Notes under the pieces: model-generated
Databases searched by the model: none
Seen by the model: the letters and a program-made list of their open reading frames with translations, nothing else
Told to the model about the DNA's origin: nothing
DNA from: Roseiarcus sp963717215
Lineage (GTDB): Bacteria > Pseudomonadota > Alphaproteobacteria > Rhizobiales > Beijerinckiaceae
Direction of reading: 5' to 3'
Assembly (NCBI GenBank): GCA_963717215.1
Contig: CAVQVS010000011.1
Span: forward strand, 1-64,000
Length of the DNA: 64,000 nucleotides
Shown here: in pieces, positions 28,637 through 37,447 of the stretch
How positions within the stretch are numbered: position 1 is the first letter of the stretch
Layout: each line of letters begins with the position of its first letter
Program-made: the position numbers and the translations under genes

Positions 28637-30049
28637 CTAGGCTGCGCTGACTTCCGAGATGTCGAGCGCCGCCGCCAGACGGGCTTCTTCTCCATACATA
28701 CGCGCGCGGTCCCAGAATTTCGGTCGCCCGATCCCGGTCGAGCGATGCCGCCCTATGATCTTTCCCTGAGCGTCCTCGCCGATCAGTTCGTAGACGAACA
28801 GGTCCTGGGTGATCACGACGTCGCCCTCCATGCCGAGGACTTCGGTGATGTGCGTAATTCGGCGTGATCCATCACGAAGGCGGGAGGCTTGAACGATCAC
28901 GTCGATCGAGGACGTCATCATTTCGCGGATCGTCTTCATCGGCAGCGCATAGCCGCCCATCGTGATCATGGATTCAACGCGGCTCAGCGCTTCGCGCGGC
29001 GAGTTCGCGTGCAACGTGCCCATCGACCCGTCGTGGCCGGTGTTCATGGCTTGCAGGAGGTCGAATGCTTCGGGACCGCGCACTTCGCCCACGACAATGC
29101 GTTCGGGCCGCATGCGCAGACAGTTCTTGACCAGGTCGCGCATCGTGATCTGGCCTACGCCCTCGAGGTTCGCCGGGCGCGTCTCAAGGCGCACCACATG
29201 GGGTTGCTGGAGCTGAAGCTCGGCTGCGTCCTCGCAGGTGATGATTCGCTCATCCGCGTCGATAAAGTTCGTCAGACAGTTCAGGAGCGTCGTCTTGCCC
29301 GAGCCGGTGCCCCCGGAAATGACCACGTTGCAGCGGACGCGGCCGATGATCTTGAGGATTTCCGCGCCGGCCGGCGAGATCGAGCCGAACTTGACCAGCT
29401 GATCGAGCGTCAGCTTGTCCTTCTTGAACTTTCGGATAGTCAGCGCCGCGCCGTCGATCGCGAGCGGGGGCGCGATGACATTGACGCGTGAGCCGTCGAG
29501 GAGGCGCGCGTCGCAAATCGGCGAGGATTCGTCGACCCGACGTCCGACCTGGCTGACGATCCGCTGGCAGATGTTCATCAACTGAGAAGCGTCGCGGAAG
29601 CGTACATTTGTGAGCTGAATCTTGCCGCCGACCTCGATGAAGCATCGCGTCGGTCCGTTGACCATGATGTCGGCGATGTCGTCGCGCGCCAAGAGCGGCT
29701 CAAGGGGGCCAAATCCGAGGACGTCATTGCAAATGTCATCGAGCAGATCTTCCTGCTCGGCGATCGACAGCACCAAATTCTTGATGGTGACGATCTCGTG
29801 CACGATGTCGCGGATTTCCTCGCGCGCGCTTTCGGGGTCGAGCTTCGACAGCGCGGCAAGGTCAATCGCCTCGATCAAGGCCCCGAAGATCAGCGACTTG
29901 GTCTGAAAATAGGTCTCGGATCTTCGTTCGGTTTGAACCGGCGCAGTCTGAGCGGCCACAGGCTTGGGCGCATCGTTCACCACGCTCACCGATGCGACGC
30001 GCGATACGGCGACCGTGGGGCTGACGCTCCCGCTACGCTTGCCGAACAT
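28637..30049 (-). CDS. cpaF: Tad pilus assembly ATPase CpaF/TadA
   Basis: This 470-residue secretion ATPase of the VirB11/GspE superfamily powers Flp pilus assembly. Walker A is VVISGGTGSGKTTLLNCLTNFI. The Asp box is RIITCEDAAELQLQQPHVVRLETRP, Walker B MRPERIVVGEVRGPEAFDLLQAMNTGHDGSMGTLHANSPREAL and the His box GSMGTLHAN. The N-terminal 80 residues are variable. It is in operon order between cpaE and tadB. Confidence 0.95.
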   Translation of the reverse strand: MFGKRSGSVSPTVAVSRVASVSVVNDAPKPVAAQTAPVQTERRSETYFQTKSLIFGALIEAIDLAALSKLDPESAREEIRDIVHEIVTIKNLVLSIAEQEDLLDDICNDVLGFGPLEPLLARDDIADIMVNGPTRCFIEVGGKIQLTNVRFRDASQLMNICQRIVSQVGRRVDESSPICDARLLDGSRVNVIAPPLAIDGAALTIRKFKKDKLTLDQLVKFGSISPAGAEILKIIGRVRCNVVISGGTGSGKTTLLNCLTNFIDADERIITCEDAAELQLQQPHVVRLETRPANLEGVGQITMRDLVKNCLRMRPERIVVGEVRGPEAFDLLQAMNTGHDGSMGTLHANSPREALSRVESMITMGGYALPMKTIREMMTSSIDVIVQASRLRDGSRRITHITEVLGMEGDVVITQDLFVYELIGEDAQGKIIGRHRSTGIGRPKFWDRARMYGEEARLAAALDISEVSAA

Positions 30050-30114
30050 CGCTCAGGATCCTTCGCGCTGGTGCGAGCGCTGAAGAGGGACGGCGCGATA
30101 CGTGTGCAAACCGG

Positions 30115-31389
30115 TCATTTCTTCTTGCGCCCGAGCCTGGCCATGAGCGGCTCAAGAACGCCTCTCTTGGTCTTGCGCGTCTCGGCTCGGCCGGCGAGGG
30201 TCGAGGCGAGATCGACGAAGACCTGCGCGGTTTTGCCGTTTGGTTCGATCTCGGCGATCATTTGCCCGTTATTGGCCGCGGCGCCGAACAGCTTCGCGTC
30301 GTGGGATATGATCGCGGTCGGATCGGTTTCCACCGCTTTGGCGAATTCCGCGGCGGCGATTTCCGGCCGCTTGAGCATGCCGACACCATTCAGGACCAGC
30401 CGCGACGGCGCGTCATTGAGGCGGGCGCCCTTCACATTGTCGATAAGATTTTTGGTGTTGCGAAGATTCGCGAGATCGGGGCTTGCGACGACGATGACCT
30501 CATCGGCGGAGACAAGAATCCGTCGCGCCCAGCCTGACCACACATGCGGCACATCGACCACAATCCAGGGCGTCGAGGCGCGCATCGCGTCGAGCAGCGA
30601 ATCGAACGAGGCCTCGCTGAAGTCGAGGACCCGATCAAGCGTGGCCGGCGCCGCCAACAGACTGAGTTTCTCGCCGCACTTGGAGAGCAGACGCTCGACC
30701 AGCACCGCATCGACGCGATCCGGGGCGAACACCGCCTCCGCGACGCCCTGCGGCGGATCCTGATTGTAGTCGAGCCCCGCCGTTCCAAACGCGAGATCGA
30801 AATCGGCGATGATCGTCGCCATTTCCGTAACCGAGGCCAGGCTCCACGCCAGATTGTGGGCGACGGTGGACGCTCCGACTCCACCCTTGGCGCCGACGAC
30901 GGCGATCACGCGCCCGAGGGGCTTGGCGCCCGGCACGGCGAACAGCTGCGATATCGCCTGGATGAAGTCGACGACGCCGAACGGCGCCACCAGATATTCG
31001 CTCACCCCCCGCGTCATCAACTGCCGGTAGAGAGCGATGTCGTTGTGCTTGCCGAGAACGACGACCTTGGTGCCCGCGTCACAATATTCAGCGAGCTCTT
31101 CGAGCTGCGCGAGCAGCGCATCCCGGCTGGCGGGGGCCTCGAGCACGACCACATTCGGCGTCGGGGCGCTCTTGTAGGCCTCGAGCGCGGCCGCGGCGCC
31201 GCCCATGTTCTGCTTGACATGCGCTTTGGCCATCCGGCGATCGGATATCGCGGCGGCGACAATGGCGGCGATATCGGGCGATTCGCAGAACGCCTGGATC
31301 GATACGCGGGGCACCGGCTCGATTTGCACAACCGACCGGTCCATGGACGCGTCTCCATCGATTACGGCGTCAGCATAGCGGGCCTTCAT
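30115..31389 (-). CDS. cpaE: Tad pilus localisation protein CpaE/TadZ
   Basis: This encodes 424 residues. An atypical receiver-like domain (about 20-140; VVVLEAPASRDALLAQLEELAEYCDAGTKVVVLGKHNDIALYRQLMTRGVSEYL) is followed by a ParA/MinD-like ATPase. The deviant Walker A is VIAVVGAKGGVGASTVAHNLAWSL, where the second Lys of the classical motif is replaced, and the region FDLAFGTAGLDYNQDPPQG follows. It is thought to place the pilus machine at the pole. The ATG at 31389 is preferred to a TTG at 31395. Confidence 0.92.
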   Translation of the reverse strand: MKARYADAVIDGDASMDRSVVQIEPVPRVSIQAFCESPDIAAIVAAAISDRRMAKAHVKQNMGGAAAALEAYKSAPTPNVVVLEAPASRDALLAQLEELAEYCDAGTKVVVLGKHNDIALYRQLMTRGVSEYLVAPFGVVDFIQAISQLFAVPGAKPLGRVIAVVGAKGGVGASTVAHNLAWSLASVTEMATIIADFDLAFGTAGLDYNQDPPQGVAEAVFAPDRVDAVLVERLLSKCGEKLSLLAAPATLDRVLDFSEASFDSLLDAMRASTPWIVVDVPHVWSGWARRILVSADEVIVVASPDLANLRNTKNLIDNVKGARLNDAPSRLVLNGVGMLKRPEIAAAEFAKAVETDPTAIISHDAKLFGAAANNGQMIAEIEPNGKTAQVFVDLASTLAGRAETRKTKRGVLEPLMARLGRKKK

Positions 31390-31395
31390 GATCAA

Positions 31396-32136
31396 TCAGT
31401 TTCCGTTGGTCGGCACATCGCCGCCGATTGGCGTGAGAATGGCGTTCTTCCAATCCGTGCTTGGATCTTGGCCGTTGCGGACAGCCACGATGGCTCGGGT
31501 GCGCATGGCGACATCGGACGGACCAATTGCGCGGGGCTGAACAAAATCGCGCGGGTCATCGACCTGGGCCGCAATCGTCGATTGGGTGGCGCAGCCGAAG
31601 TTGGAGTAGGGTTCATTCCTCCACCCTTCGACCGATGACCCCGACGCGAGATCCTCCGGCCACTGACCGCATGGCGTCGGGACGATCGCCTTGATGCCCG
31701 TGAACGACACGCGCACCGGAGGCGCCGAGCTGTCGTTCGGGGGCATGTAGTCTCCGACCGCGATCCTGCCTCGGACGCCTGCGCCGAGAAGCGCCCGACG
31801 GACCTCGTAAACGGCGATCGAGTTCGGGTTCGTTCCCACTGGCGTCTGAATCGTGACCGCGCCTGCGCCATAGCGACGATAGCGCTCTGCAAAGGCGCGG
31901 ACATTGGCCCGCGAACGCGCGTCGAGCGTGCCGCCGACCGGGTAGAGGTCAACGCTTGTCGGCGCCGCGGCGACCACGATCGGATGGCGCTCCTGGAAGC
32001 TGCCGGGAAACGCGGGGTCCGAAGAGGCGTAGGGGACGCCGCCGCAACCGGCGAGAGCCGCCGCGGCCGCCGCGGCGAGGCTCAGCCTCAAGCCTTGCGC
32101 TTTGTATGAGGGTCGTGCGTCCGGAAGAGCGGCCAT
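31396..32136 (-). CDS. cpaD: Tad pilus lipoprotein CpaD
   Basis: This encodes 246 residues. It has a lipoprotein signal: hydrophobic LRLSLAAAAAAALAGCGG with lipobox LAGC (Cys at about residue 29). The CpaD domain follows, including DLYPVGGTLDARSRANVRAFAERYRRYGAG, CGQWPEDLASG and PYSNFGCATQSTIAAQVDDPRDFVQPRAIGPSD. It is an outer-membrane-side partner of the CpaC secretin. The ATG at 32136 is chosen so that the signal peptide is of normal length. It needs LspA for maturation. Confidence 0.92.
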   Translation of the reverse strand: MAALPDARPSYKAQGLRLSLAAAAAAALAGCGGVPYASSDPAFPGSFQERHPIVVAAAPTSVDLYPVGGTLDARSRANVRAFAERYRRYGAGAVTIQTPVGTNPNSIAVYEVRRALLGAGVRGRIAVGDYMPPNDSSAPPVRVSFTGIKAIVPTPCGQWPEDLASGSSVEGWRNEPYSNFGCATQSTIAAQVDDPRDFVQPRAIGPSDVAMRTRAIVAVRNGQDPSTDWKNAILTPIGGDVPTNGN

Positions 32137-32188
32137 CGGCGCTGTCTTTCTCAGATCTTGAGGAAACGTTTGGCGAAGCACGCAAGGC

Positions 32189-33706
32189 CTACTGGGTGAT
32201 GAATCCGATCTTGCCGGCATAGCCAGGCATCGGCTGGAGCGACTGCGAGGTGGAGTAGATCCGGTTGACGCGGCCCAGGAACCAGCCCTGCGGATCGCTC
32301 GCGTCCTGGAAATTCTGGTCGGGCCTCACGACCTGGCTCGGATCGATCGGATGGACGATGAAGGGCGTCACGGTGATCAAAAGCTCGGTCTCGTTGCGCT
32401 GATAGTCGCGCGAGCGAAACAGCGCGCCGAGCACCGGAAGGTTCATCAGCGCCGGAAAGCCGTTGATCGCCTGCTCTGTCTTCGTGCTGATGAGGCCGGC
32501 GGAGGCGACCGAGCCGCCAGAGGGCAGTTCGACCGTCGTCGTGTTGCTCCGCGTCCGGAACCCCGGGATCGTGATCCCGCTGAACGTGACTTGCGTCGAT
32601 GGGTCGATATCGGTGACTTCCGTTGCGATTCGCAGTTGGATCCGTCCGGGGGACAAGACGATCGGGGTAAAATTGAGGGTCACGCCATAGGGTTGCTGGA
32701 TGAATCCGTACTGGCAAACGGGCTGGCACTGCACGCTATTGAGAATGGGAACCGTGCCGCCAGCCAGGAATTTCGCGGTTTCGCCGGAGACTGCAGTCAC
32801 GGTCGGCTCAGCGAGCGTGTGGGCGACACCCTGCCGCTCGAACGCTTGCAAAGTGGTGCTGATGCTGCCGGTGCCCTTGAACCAATTCAGGGTCGCCTGG
32901 GAAGCCGCGGCGGCGACGGAGCCGGCGACGTTGCCGTTGATCGTGAACGGGGGATCGAGCGTGAAGGTTCCGTTTGGTCCGGCGCCGCTCAAGTTGACGC
33001 CCAGTTGCTTGACGATGTCACGCCGAATTTCGGCGACCGTGACGCGCAGGCTTACCTGGTCGGCGCCGCGAATCGTGAGAGCGTTGACGACCTTTCCCTG
33101 AGGGCTGGATGATTTGCCGCCCGGGGCGCCGCTTCCGCCGGACCCGCTCGAAATGGAGATCTGAGGCCCGGACCCGGAGCTCGAGGTCGGCGAATCGTTG
33201 ACGAAGCCGGAAGCGATGTCGAGCGCCTTTTGCGCCTCCTCCGCCGAGGCCACCGATCCCGTGAGGATGATCGTGTTCTCGACGGTGCGCACACGGATCT
33301 CGTTGCCCGGGACCGCGACATTGAGGAGCGCCGTCAACTCGCCGATGGCCCGACCGACCGAGACCTGGAAGGACGCGATTCTTCTTCCGTCCTTGGCCAT
33401 GGCGAAAATGCTGGTGTGGCCGTTGGCGACGCCGGAAATATAGATGCGCTTCGCTGTGCGGACGATCGCGTTGGCGACGCTGGGATCGCCGACATAGATC
33501 TCGCCGGCTTCCTCAGGCAGGTCGCGTATGACCGATTGGCCGACGCCCATCTGCAGAGGCTGGGCCGTGGCGTCCGAGAGGGCGCCCATACGGGCGAAAT
33601 CATCGCCATCGGCGGCCCGGACGGCCGAAGCCGGCGCGACCGCGAGAAGCGCCGCCGAGACGCAAATCGCGAGGGTTTGCCGTCTCCGAATGCGATCGGA
33701 CCTCAT
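32189..33706 (-). CDS. cpaC: Tad pilus outer-membrane secretin CpaC
   Basis: This encodes 505 residues with a Sec signal peptide (QTLAICVSAALLAVAPASAVRAADG). The N-terminal pilus domain (LPEEAGEIYVGDPSVANAIVRTAKRIYISGVANGHTSIFAMAKDGRRI) is followed by a BON-like region (VRTVENTIILTGSVASAEEAQKALDIA). The secretin core carries AFERQGVAHTLAEPTVTAVSGETAKFLAGGTVPI and VTDIDPSTQVTFSGITIPGFRTRSNTTTVELPSGGSVASAGLIS. A Ser/Gly linker lies near residues 176-205. It forms the gated ring for the Flp fibre. Confidence 0.95.
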   Translation of the reverse strand: MRSDRIRRRQTLAICVSAALLAVAPASAVRAADGDDFARMGALSDATAQPLQMGVGQSVIRDLPEEAGEIYVGDPSVANAIVRTAKRIYISGVANGHTSIFAMAKDGRRIASFQVSVGRAIGELTALLNVAVPGNEIRVRTVENTIILTGSVASAEEAQKALDIASGFVNDSPTSSSGSGPQISISSGSGGSGAPGGKSSSPQGKVVNALTIRGADQVSLRVTVAEIRRDIVKQLGVNLSGAGPNGTFTLDPPFTINGNVAGSVAAAASQATLNWFKGTGSISTTLQAFERQGVAHTLAEPTVTAVSGETAKFLAGGTVPILNSVQCQPVCQYGFIQQPYGVTLNFTPIVLSPGRIQLRIATEVTDIDPSTQVTFSGITIPGFRTRSNTTTVELPSGGSVASAGLISTKTEQAINGFPALMNLPVLGALFRSRDYQRNETELLITVTPFIVHPIDPSQVVRPDQNFQDASDPQGWFLGRVNRIYSTSQSLQPMPGYAGKIGFITQ

Positions 33707-33758
33707 GCCCCGGCTCCGTCTCTGGAGGACAAGCGAGAAAAGAAAAGAGGAAAGCGAA

Positions 33759-34553
33759 TCACCGCGTCGCCTGCTGTGGGGCGCCGTAGCGAACCACCGT
33801 CAAAGCGTCGTCGGGACTGACAATTGTCTTCGCGGGGCCGCCGCTGTCGACGAGGCTGCGGAGAACGAGATGAAGATTCGAATTGCCGGCATGTTGAGCC
33901 AGGATGATGAGATTGACCTGATCCGGGTCGAGCTCCAGCGTCGCGTTGGCGCCGGTGATGACTTTCTTGCCGCCCTGCTCTTCCACGTTCTGGCCAATGG
34001 CCAGGACGCGCACATTGGCGAGGATCGGCTGCGCCGTCATGACTTCGACCCCTCGACTCTTGGTCGATTCCTCATCTCGGGCGAGACGGACGACGTCGAC
34101 CCGATCATTCGGAAGAATGAATCCGCCGGCGGTCGAGTCGCCGCCATTGTCGATCTTGATCGCGACCGCCCGCTTTCCGGTCGGCAGGATCGCCGACATG
34201 AACCCGCCCCCCCCGGCCTTGACGAGCTTGTCATGCCGGATCGGCTCGCCGCGAAGGAAAGCCACCCGTGTCATCGAGCCTTCTATGTCCTTGAGCGCGT
34301 CAGGCTTCCCCGACTTGGTGATCATGAGTTCGGAGATGTCGGCTTTTGGCCACGGATGCCAAGCCGTGGCGCCCTCGTTGACGACCGTGCCCATCGGCAG
34401 ATCCTGGGCAGCGACGAGCACTTGCTCGACATCGACCTTCGGCGCTTCTGCAGACGGGCTCGGCGCGGAATTGCCAGCGCCTCGCAAGACCATATACGTG
34501 GCGCCGAACGCCAGAACTGCGATGGCCCCCACGATGATCAACCGTCAATTCAT
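33759..34553 (-). CDS. cpaB: Tad pilus assembly protein CpaB (start disrupted)
   Basis: This encodes about 260 residues: an N-terminal membrane anchor (RLIIVGAIAVLAFGATYMVLRG), an SAF domain (VEQVLVAAQDLPMGTVVNEGATAWHPWPKADISELMI) and an RcpC domain (LPTGKRAVAIKIDNGGDSTAGGFILPNDRVDVVRL). The best start is the ATG at 34553, with GAAGGG 9 bases upstream, but codon 3 in that frame is TGA (34545-34547). Without it translation would have to begin at TTG 34541, which has a poor ribosome binding site. A base error changing a sense codon is the simplest explanation. Confidence 0.88.
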
Positions 34554-34975
34554 AAATGATGCCCTTCGCACTGACTCGCTGGCGAGAGGATTTAGACATC
34601 GTAATCGTCAAGGTACGGTTAATTTAAAGTATCGACTTGTATGTCAGGCGTTAGGAGGCCGGACGCTGGAAGGAAAATCCTCTCGTTTAATCCCGCCTCT
34701 AGCCTGCAATTCCCAAGAGTGAGATATAATAACTTCAGCTAACGAAGTATTGACTGCAAGAGTAGCTGAAAATAAGTCAATCAGGCTCGCGCAACTGAGG
34801 GCTGAATCTTTGATTGATGGCTCATCGTTTCGTCGAGACGAATATTGCCCACCTATCAAGAAATGACCGAAAGCGAACGCTTGTCGCCAACAACACGCGC
34901 CCGCCTCTCCCGCGGGGGTCGAGGCCTGCGATTTCGGCTTGCCGGCCCCCAGACAGTCCAGGGGTCGATCGCGGC
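34554..34975. other. A+T-richer gap inside the Tad locus
   Basis: This 422-base region between cpaA and cpaB carries no recognisable gene. The part at about 34600-34830 is clearly richer in A+T than its surroundings. It contains a 7-bp inverted repeat (ATTGACT 34749-34755, AGTCAAT 34775-34781) and a smaller one (ACTTC/GAAGT near 34732-34748). It probably holds the promoter for the cpaBCDEF-tadBC transcript; a small RNA cannot be excluded. Confidence 0.4.
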
Positions 34976-35488
34976 CTAGGCGACCGCAGCCCAAATGGAT
35001 GAGTTCGGGAATTGCATGAGGCCTGCTGCCGCCAATGCGATTCCATAGGGGACGCCGGCGCTGGCGCTATGCAGGCGCGCAAGCCAGGCGACGCGGGCGA
35101 GCGGAGCCGGAAGGGGAACCGTGCGAAGGCCAAGAATGATGAGCGTAAGGATTCCGCCGAAAAGGGCGGCAGCGAGGCCATAGTCGAGGATTGCCGCCCA
35201 ACCGAGCCAGGCCGCGGTTGCGGCCGCCAGCTTCGCGTCCCCCCCGCCGAGCAAACCGAAAGAAAACATGGCGAACGTGATCAGGAGAATCGCCAGGCCG
35301 CACGACATATTTAGGAGAATATCGACGGCCGGAACGCCAAGCAGCGCTGCAAAGATCACATATCCGAGCGCAAGCGCGACGCAGATCCGGTTGGGGATCG
35401 TAAAGGTCAGGAGATCCATGGACGCCGAGAGCGCCATGAGCGTGGGAAAGAAGGCGAAAATCGAAAGATGAATGAGGTTCGCAGTCAT
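34976..35488 (-). CDS. cpaA: Prepilin peptidase CpaA/TadV
   Basis: This 170-residue A24-type aspartic peptidase has about five membrane segments. The first catalytic Asp is in LSASMDLLTFTIPNRI, the second in GLLGGGDAKLAAATAAWLGW, and GVPYGIALAAAGL ends it. It cleaves the leader of the Flp pilin encoded just upstream. The ATG at 35488 (MTANLIHLSIFAFFP) is chosen because the longer frame is not hydrophobic. Confidence 0.92.
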   Translation of the reverse strand: MTANLIHLSIFAFFPTLMALSASMDLLTFTIPNRICVALALGYVIFAALLGVPAVDILLNMSCGLAILLITFAMFSFGLLGGGDAKLAAATAAWLGWAAILDYGLAAALFGGILTLIILGLRTVPLPAPLARVAWLARLHSASAGVPYGIALAAAGLMQFPNSSIWAAVA

Positions 35489-35619
35489 CGTCGTTCGTTC
35501 GGTCGCATCAAACAGGGAAAAATCGGTCTGCGCCTTGCTCGTCCAGGACCTGGTCAAGCCCGGGCGATCCTCCGCGCTGGCAAGGCGGACGCCAGCGCGA
35601 AGACCTCGAGGCGACCACT

Positions 35620-35784
35620 TTACTTGAGGGTCGTGCCGATTTCATTGAACACCGTGCTGACCTTGGTGCCAACCGATTGGACTGCGGTAATGATGAAGAC
35701 GGCGATCAGCGAGGCGATCAGCGCATACTCGATCGCCGTGACGCCTGAGTCGTCGGCGACGAACTTCTTTATCGAATGAAACAT
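35620..35784 (-). CDS. pilA: Flp/Fap-type pilin
   Basis: This 54-residue pilin starts MFHSIKKFVADDSG/VTAIEYALIASLIAVFIITAVQSVG. The cleavage site is after Gly14 and the mature protein starts VTAIE with the conserved Glu at position 5, followed by the hydrophobic Flp stretch. The ATG at 35784 follows GGAGG with an A-rich spacer. It is the first gene of the pilus locus, 131 bases before cpaA. A near-perfect CtrA-type motif lies upstream at 35927-35943, as for the Caulobacter pilin gene. Confidence 0.95.
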   Translation of the reverse strand: MFHSIKKFVADDSGVTAIEYALIASLIAVFIITAVQSVGTKVSTVFNEIGTTLK

Positions 35785-35926
35785 TTTTTTGCTTCTCCTC
35801 CAAAGACCGCCCGGCAACACGCCCGGGTCTCCGCGCCGCCGACCGAGCCAGAAATAGGACCCCCCGATTTCGACCCGGTTAATTTGAGCGGCTGTGGCGA
35901 AGGGGGCCGTCGAGTTTGAAGGAGTT

Positions 35927-35943
35927 GGTTAAGTGGTGAATAA
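35927..35943 (-). promoter_or_regulatory. CtrA-like motif upstream of the pilin gene
   Basis: On the minus strand TTAT-TCACCAC-TTAACC matches TTAA-N7-TTAACC except for one base in the first half. It lies about 143 bases before the pilin start. Pilin transcription is CtrA-dependent in Caulobacter (established there); here it is inferred. Confidence 0.45.
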
Positions 35944-36066
35944 GGTTGAACCATCGCGCACCGGATATGGATTTGAAGTAATCCTTAACTCAATTTAGAA
36001 CCGAATCTTCGCCTTACCTGAACAAGCCGCCTCGTTATTTCCCGAAACAATGGGGATCGGCTCGGC

Positions 36067-36414
36067 TCAAGGCGAGAGATCGAGCCAAGCTCCGTCCACG
36101 CCGTTCTCGACTTCGACAATCCAGAGGTCGGGGTCAAAGGCGATCTCTCGTTTGAGCCGCGCCTCGGCTTCGTCCGAATTGATCAACGGCCCCGCATGTG
36201 TCCGGGCGAACATCCTGTCGACGCCGCGTGGCGCGTCAGCCGCGAGGGACTGCGGCGCAGGCCCATAAAGGGTCGCGCTTCCATCGAGGTGATCGACTTT
36301 GACGAAAATAGCGCCGGCCTCCGCCGCGCCCCGCCGACGCAAGACGGCGCTCACTCCTTCCACTCCGCACCGACGCAAATAGGCCGCGACCCAAATGTCG
36401 GAGCGCAAGCGCAC
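36067..36414 (-). CDS. DUF1491 family protein
   Basis: This 115-residue soluble protein starts MRLRSDIWVAAYLRRCGVEGVSAVLRRRGAAEAGAIFVKVDHLDGSATLYGPAPQS and contains FARTHAGPLINSDEAEARLKREIAFDPDLWIVEVE. Both belong to DUF1491, an alphaproteobacterial family with no known function. It overlaps nothing and sits 5 bases after the peptidoglycan-binding gene on the same strand, so the two are probably co-transcribed. Confidence 0.9.
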   Translation of the reverse strand: MRLRSDIWVAAYLRRCGVEGVSAVLRRRGAAEAGAIFVKVDHLDGSATLYGPAPQSLAADAPRGVDRMFARTHAGPLINSDEAEARLKREIAFDPDLWIVEVENGVDGAWLDLSP

Positions 36415-36419
36415 CGAGC

Positions 36420-37037
36420 TTAGTGTCCCCCTGCGCGAGCGGCGGCGGTTAGCTGCTTGACAAGTCGCTCGGTTATTTCGGTCGCGGGAGGCAGGCCGTG
36501 CGCACGCTCAAACTCTCGCAGCGCCTGCTCCGTCGCGGATCCCTCCTTCCCGTCTGGCTTGACCGGGTAGCCTAGTTTGGCCAGGGCGGTTTGGGCGGCT
36601 AGCGTCAGGCGAGGGGTGTCGCCGTGCGATTCTCCCGCCAACAGTTCGGCGATCGGATCGGACGCCGAGGACGAACTCCCCGCGCTCTCAGTCGGGCGCG
36701 CCGGCGGAAGCGTGGCGGAGGACTGCACGGGCGGGGCGTTGTCCTCCGTGCTGGTGGGCTTCTGAGGAGGCGGCGGGGCTGGCGCGGGCGTGGCGGAAGG
36801 AAGCTTAGGCGTTGTATAGCCAAATAGCGGGGCGGGATGCCGCTCGCGCTGCAAAAGAAGCGCGTTGACGCCAATGCCGACAAGGGCCGCGAACAGCGCC
36901 GCTCCGAAGTAATAGCGCAGGTGCGCGAGCTTCACCCGACCGGCTATTCCTCGTGTCAGCGCTTCATGAGCTGACCGCTGCACCGGCCCCCGGAGCTGCC
37001 CCAGATTGTTCTTCATGCGTGCAAGCGCTAGATCCAC
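36420..37037 (-). CDS. Membrane-anchored peptidoglycan-binding protein
   Basis: This 205-residue protein has a cytoplasmic basic N-terminus, one membrane segment (YYFGAALFAALVGIGVNALLL, about 39-59), a Pro/Ser/Thr-rich linker, and a C-terminal peptidoglycan-binding domain (LTLAAQTALAKLGYPVKPDGKEGSATEQALREFERAHGLPPATEITERLVKQL, about 145-200). I chose GTG 37037, which has AGGAG 7 bases upstream, over the ATG at 37016. The role is unknown; the topology suggests a cell-envelope scaffold. Confidence 0.82.
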   Translation of the reverse strand: MDLALARMKNNLGQLRGPVQRSAHEALTRGIAGRVKLAHLRYYFGAALFAALVGIGVNALLLQRERHPAPLFGYTTPKLPSATPAPAPPPPQKPTSTEDNAPPVQSSATLPPARPTESAGSSSSASDPIAELLAGESHGDTPRLTLAAQTALAKLGYPVKPDGKEGSATEQALREFERAHGLPPATEITERLVKQLTAAARAGGH

Positions 37038-37251
37038 GTGTGTTCTCCTGAGACCGCGGCGGCTCCGCCCGAATCCGTCTCGGGCTCGAAAGAGCGGAGA
37101 TGAAATAGCGACCGGAAGAGTCCGGTCGTTTAGGTGGACGGCGGCGCAACGATTTGCCGACATAGTTCGGTTCGGCAGAGCAAAGAGTGCCGACGCATCC
37201 CTTGCAAGCGCTCAGAATCGTCGCGCGTTTCCTTAAAATCACATCCGCTGA

Positions 37252-37266
37252 TTAAACCAATCTTAA
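37252..37266. promoter_or_regulatory. Perfect TTAA-N7-TTAA (CtrA-type) motif
   Basis: TTAA-ACCAATC-TTAA lies between the divergent peptidoglycan-binding gene (start 37037, minus) and sufE (start 37448, plus), within a locally A+T-rich stretch. It matches the core CtrA consensus on both half-sites. The remaining parts of this 410-base gap (37038-37447) show no gene. Confidence 0.45.
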
Positions 37267-37447
37267 GTCTAAACTCATCCGCTTCCCTAAGTGCACCGCC
37301 GTCCGACGACCTTGGGATTATGGTTTATCCTTCATTACGAGCGTCTTCCTGAACCTCCATGAGGTATGATTTCCAGCGGGCGCTGGTCCACGGCCGACCT
37401 GAGCCCATATAAGAGTTAAGGACGACCCAACGAGTCTGGCGCATCCC

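Noticed and set aside
34541..34553. Selenocysteine or programmed readthrough at the cpaB TGA
   Set aside because: There is no selenoprotein logic at codon 3 of a pilus protein and no SECIS-like hairpin follows; a base error is simpler.
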